In this document: positions 59,799 through 64,000 of the stretch, one piece after another
How the letters are laid out: each line of letters begins with the position of its first letter
How positions within the stretch are numbered: position 1 is the first letter of the stretch
The notes under the pieces: model-generated
The model's input: only the letters and a program-made list of their open reading frames with translations
Database searches by the model: none
What the model was told of the DNA's origin: nothing
Translations under genes and position numbers: made by a program
Assembly (NCBI GenBank): GCA_023548195.1
Contig: JAJHZJ010000014.1
Coordinates: forward strand, 15,352,718-15,416,717
Direction of reading: 5' to 3'
DNA: 64,000 bases
DNA from: Bettongia penicillata ogilbyi
Lineage: Eukaryota > Chordata > Mammalia > Diprotodontia > Potoroidae

Positions 59799-60785
59799 TT
59801 GAACTGCGGGCGCCCTCCCCTCCTTCGCGGCCCTCCGGCCACGGTTCACTCCCTTCCGTCGTCGCCCGCCGTGGGGCGGAGGGGGGAGGGGAGAGCCCCG
59901 GGTGCCGGGCCGCGCAGTGCGCAGGCTCAGAGCTGCCCGCCCAGACTCCTCGGCTGCGCTCGGGCGTTTCCGCCTCTTTGTTTTAAACTCCGGACGGATT
60001 GTTCCCGGCTCCTTTTCGGAGAACCAGGAGGAAGCGGCGCCCCTCCCCCTTTCCTCTCCTGCGCGTTCCCGGGGATCTGCGACGCGCCGCCTGTCGAGAT
60101 ATCGCAGTAGTACACAGTCATCTGTATTCTACAAGAGAAATGAAGAGCAGTTTTTAAGGTTTCCACAATGCAGCGTGGGATTCCCAGTCTGCTAGAAAGG
60201 CAGGAGGAGAGGAGCCAGAAGACCAACTAGCACATAAAAGCCCAAGGAGAGGACAAACCGAAGGCAGAACTTCTAGAAAGACGCACCGAAGAGGTTGACC
60301 AGAAAATGAAGTTTCATGGATACCTGAGGCTACCGCTGACTGTAACGGAGTGTTTGCACACCTTCTGTAGAGTATTTGGAAGAAAATAACACTGAAAGTA
60401 ACGTATAGAATTGTTCACCAGTCATCCGCTGCAATACCTCGCTCATGACAGGACCGTGCAAGGCATTGTTTACAAACTGGCTTCCAAGAAACAGAAATGA
60501 GGAAACTGAGGGAATTCTAGCACAAATGAGGCATGACAGGGTCAGGAGACATCGACTTGCACTCACATTCCAGTAGTGAAACAAAAGCCCACGACAGTTC
60601 CCAAAAAACCTCAGAAGGTAAACAAGAGAGGATGAAGACAATCACAGAAGTAATGAACAGCTGGATATATTATGCAATGAAGAAATTCTTGGCAAGGACC
60701 GCACGCTCAAGTTTGTAGTTTACCAAATGGAGATTTAACAAAGCATCTTTGCTGCTACATTGCAGACCCGAAATAGACTTCCTGA
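59799..60785 (+). pseudogene. PCGF3: PCGF3 processed pseudogene (retrocopy)
   Basis: PCGF3 is a Polycomb RING-finger subunit of non-canonical PRC1. The copy has no introns and is heavily broken. Patches in order: LTVTECLHTFC (60330-60368, RING part), YLEENNT (60373-60393), SHPLQYLAHDRTVQGIVYKL (60420-60480), a stretch with SSSETKAHDSSQKTSEGK (60557-60620), and LDILCNEEILGKDRTLKFVV (60660-60718, RAWUL part), then a last ASLLLHCRPEIDF block (to about 60783). The start codon is lost (AGG for ATG near 60292), the first RING cysteines are deleted, and about 85 residues are missing before the RAWUL patch. The order and the YLEENN and HDRT details fit PCGF3 better than PCGF5. The 5' UTR is included; the 3' end is not defined. 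Confidence 0.88.
59805..60110 (+). other. CpG-dense, GC-rich block (5' UTR of the PCGF3 retrocopy)
   Basis: This is the only GC-rich, CpG-dense stretch in the window, for example GCGGGCGCCCTCCCCTCC and GTCGTCGCCCGCCGTGGGG. Open frames of 97-103 residues here are byproducts of the base composition. Its position directly upstream of the PCGF3-like patches suggests it is the copied first exon. Whether it still acts as a promoter is unknown. Confidence 0.6.
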
Positions 60786-61250
60786 AAGAGACCTTTAGTG
60801 TTTTTTGGGACTGAGTTTTTGGCAGAGACTATCATCAGGCACCTTCTCCGTACATCAAACTCACATCATATAACCCAACAGAATTGTTCTGGAAAACTAG
60901 TCATAAAGACAGTGCAATATTAAAAATTTTCATTCTTAGAGCTGTGTTTTGTATTGTCTTTAGTTATTTTAACAGAGGCTTACGGAACAATTCCAGTTTT
61001 CTTTTAATCATTCTATGAAAAAAATTGTATAATGCGTTGATAACCATAATTTCTTCATTTGTCCTTTCCCCCCTTCGTTTCACATATGTCTTAGCAATCT
61101 GGAGAAATAATGACATTCTGATTTAGGGGCTTGTTGTAGTTGATAGTGTTTTGAGTAGTAACTACCAAATTGAGTAGTTAAAAGCTTCATTGAGGTCTTG
61201 GCTTGAGCTAGTAGCTATCAAAGTTGAAAAATAAAACCTCCTGCAGGTTG
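60786..61250 (+). other. Possible 3' UTR of the PCGF3 retrocopy
   Basis: The sequence following the last PCGF3-like patch. An AATAAA lies at 61230, but no A-tail or target duplication was found, so how far the retrocopy extends is not known. Confidence 0.35.
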
Positions 61251-61337
61251 TACTTAGCTACACAAAAGTAAAGTAGAGAAATGAGGTGATTTCATACTTA
61301 GCTACACAAAAGTAAAGTAGAGAAATGAGGTGATTTC
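61251..61337 (+). repeat. 44-bp tandem duplication
   Basis: Two adjacent copies of a 44-bp unit beginning TACTTAGCTACACAAAAGTA and ending GGTGATTTCA (61251-61294 and 61295-61337). They are identical up to the last base, implying a recent duplication. Confidence 0.9.
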
Positions 61338-64000
61338 TGTCCATTTTAGGCCAAACAAGGGCAACATTTTTACCTGATTTGCCCACATGATTGCCTTGGT
61401 TCTTAGCTTTGACTTGTATGCATGTGTACTCAGCCTGCATTTTCTATGGTAAGTGTTAATCTGGAATGATTTCTGCAAACTACACACTACGATGGCTGAC
61501 TGGTATAGAAAGAGGTTACAAAGGACTCAGAATGAATTCTAGTCATTCTTGACCAATAGAATTTTTACTTGATAAATTGTAATTGCCAGTCAGTTTTGTT
61601 AAACCCTTTCTTCTCCAAAATGTAGGTATCTTTGGCTTTTTACATAATAGTATTCCCTGTTTGCTAACACACAAACATTTATTACAATAGTGATTTAGAG
61701 TCTAAGTAAGAGTGAGAATAGAGCCATTTGCTGAAGTAATCCAAATTGAAGTCATCAACCATGCCCCCCACAAGTCTGATGCACCGAATCATTCCTCCCT
61801 TCTTGCTCCCTGTTTTTGTTGTGTTGTGAACTGGAGAAATCCAAGTTTAAAATGTACAGTTAATGCCATCATCCTCAGAGAACCTGGAGAGCTTGTGTAG
61901 TTCACCTTTCTCCCTCAGTAGTAACAGAGACTGAGGCGGGAATGAGGAGGAGCCTATGGTTGTAGGATGTTTGGTCCAGCATAGTGTCATTGGCAGTCCT
62001 GGCCCTTGGGAAACTGTATCTTTCTCAGCATGTATTTCTTTAGTGATTGAGTTTGTGAATTAACTTTTGAAGGTATAATTGGGCTCCTTTATGCAACTTC
62101 ATTTTTTCTTTCAATTTCATGTTTCATGTTTCGTATCCATGAAATAGAAGGAATTAATAGTTAATGCAACTTCATTTTTATCTACAAGAACAGCTAATTC
62201 AATTAATTCAATCCATTTGACCATAAATTAGGCAGTTAAAATCTGAACACAAGACTATTAATTCAGACTATTTAAAATAAACTTCTTTATATAAACTAGT
62301 TGAGTTCACTTCTAGTACAGTTTGAACTGTTGACTTATCCAAGCCTGGTACTCCATCCAAATCAGATTCACCATGTGATGATTTAATGATTAGATATGTA
62401 TATACATAATAAATGTTACCTGTCTACCTGTAACAGTAAGCACCCCAACATACACAAGATGGCCTGCTGTACATATTCTTAGATTTGCTTTTCTAAAAGG
62501 AAAATTTTTGAGGGATTCAACAGTCTTTTTAAATTCCATTCAAAACAGACAAAATACAGAGAAAACATAAGCAGAGAAATAAAGACCAACAGACAGGACT
62601 TCTAACTGTCTGATCATAAGTGATATATACAATATAGATCAACAGACAGATCCTTCTGATCATTGCATACATACATAGTTATCAGACAGCAAAGCACCAG
62701 TATCTAGGTTTTCAAAGCTGGGAGGGGGGCTCCTTAATGACTACCCAGAATCTCATCTGGCACATCCCCAAATCCCCAGTTCCCAAAGTAAAACTTCACC
62801 TTGGAGTATATATACATTTTTCAGAGCCATTGGGCATCACAACCTTTGTGACCCAGTGCCTTATTACAAATTAACAAAAGGTGTCTGAGGCCTATTAATG
62901 GGCAGGGAAGATTTTTAACTCTTGTTAATATTACAGTACCTTAAAATACATAATCTGCTGAAGCATTCTGCAAGACTAGAAATTACTGCAGTACAATTTT
63001 AAGCAAAACATTTAAAACTTGGGTAGTTTCCTATGTGATGAGACTGAGAAAGGATTAAATACTATCAAAATGAAAATTCAGATTAAAAGTAGTTCACAGT
63101 CAATTGTAATTTGACCTCATAACAATCTGCATTATGCATATTTGTAAATTTGTAGCTATCTTTAAAATCACTTGAATTTGCTATGTTGCTACATCATTAT
63201 ATTTAAATATAGGTAATCTATGTATAAATATGTAGGTAATATATGGAAACCAGTATTAACATCTCTTACTGGTTATTCATTATTTATTATTGTGTTTAAC
63301 TCTGCTTTTGTAAGTGTGTTAACTCAATAAAACCTCAGTGGCAAGAGTACCAATTTTTCTAAAATTGCATCGTGTCAAAATCTCTTTACAACAGGACTGT
63401 TTTCCCTGGGAAGATTTTTGCTCCATTTGACTACAAGAAAACTTGTAGTTTTCTCTAGTAAGAGGGGCTGCATCTAAGTAAATGTCACAAGCAGAGGGAA
63501 GCCTCAGAGTCAGATTCTGATTCCTTCCTTCCTGTGAAGCTTTAAAAACATTTCATTCAAGATGGAATTTGTTAAAATGTTCATTCTTTTCCCCAGAATG
63601 AAAGCCAGGCTCACTTTGTGTTTGGATAATCATTTAGAATTGTTCAATACGTTCATGCAGGTGAAGTTACTGCAAAGTAGTTTTCATCACTATTTAGCTG
63701 GTCAAACAGTTGCAGTTCAATTATCTTGTTCAATTATCTTCAGTAGTAGTGAGACAGATTCCCCAGGGATTAATCTTACTAGATAGTTTTCATTGAAAAC
63801 AAAGAATTCAGATAGAATATATAATAGTAATTTAAGATTTTTTTAAAAAGGAAGAAAACAACTTTATAAAATTATTTATTCTATTTTAAGTCTTCTTTCA
63901 TAATTTACCATCCAAATATTTTGTTTTCTATGGTCCAGTTATATTTATGGGCATGTAAAATGAAAATGTGAGATGTTTTAAAAACTTCTTTTTACTTTCA
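61338..64000. other. Intergenic sequence, nothing assigned
   Basis: AT-rich, no coding exon or named repeat found. Part may still be retrocopy 3' UTR. The segment 62590-62900 (repeated AACAGACAG and GATCATTGCATACATACATA) is somewhat unlike its surroundings but was not identified. Confidence 0.35.

Noticed and set aside
59799..60110. CpG island as promoter of PTGER2 or another neighbouring gene
   Set aside because: The adjacent downstream sequence is PCGF3-like and intronless. No PTGER2-like coding sequence was found, although it is the expected neighbour from human gene order.
59799..60226. Three overlapping open frames of 97-103 residues in the GC-rich block
   Set aside because: High GC content lowers stop frequency. 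The block is best explained as the copied 5' UTR of PCGF3.
1..64000. CRISPR arrays, operons, ribosome binding sites, bacterial terminators
   Set aside because: All features point to vertebrate nuclear DNA. No regularly spaced repeats with unique spacers were seen.

Overview
The window looks like mammalian, most probably marsupial (metatherian), nuclear DNA. It is AT-rich, has spliced coding exons with GT/AG borders, and is packed with LINE-1 copies whose 5' ends read like GGCAGAGCCAAGATGG. It also has tRNA-derived SINEs of the marsupial type, MIR, L2, L3/CR1 and Tigger relics, and two 7SL RNA pseudogene pieces. No bacterial, plasmid or CRISPR feature was seen. Family names are assigned from memory of repeat consensus sequences.

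One protein-coding gene is supported: TXNDC16 (ERp90, an ER thioredoxin-fold protein), on the + strand. Nine consecutive coding exons lie between 112 and 47238. They encode the C-terminal ~428 residues; the N-terminal half lies upstream of the window. All splice junctions keep frame. The reading frame ends at 47236-47238, earlier than I remember for the human protein, while homology to the basic human C-terminal tail seems to continue in another frame just past the stop.

The introns and the 3' flank carry the rest. A near full-length L1 on the - strand (about 9.9-18.3 kb) is interrupted by a solo LTR and by an ORF2-less L1 derivative. Further ORF2-less, half-L1 (HAL1)-like elements occur at 7.6, 22.0, 35.9 and 50.5-55.8 kb. 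The last is a nest in which one copy sits inside another, with a 16-bp target-site duplication. A second LTR of the same family (27.2-28.0 kb) has a perfect 5-bp target duplication and an internal duplication. A decayed endogenous retroviral pol lies at about 5-6.3 kb on the - strand. A full-length 7SL (SRP RNA) pseudogene sits at 20.0-20.3 kb and a 7SL fragment at 26.2 kb. Tigger transposon pieces lie at 49.5 and 56.8 kb.

At 59.8-60.8 kb, outside TXNDC16, is a broken retrocopy of the Polycomb RING-finger gene PCGF3 (+ strand). Its 5' UTR accounts for the only GC-rich, CpG-dense block in the window. I see no new functional system here. The most informative points are this CpG island, the altered TXNDC16 C-terminus, the ORF2-less L1 family and the LTR pair.
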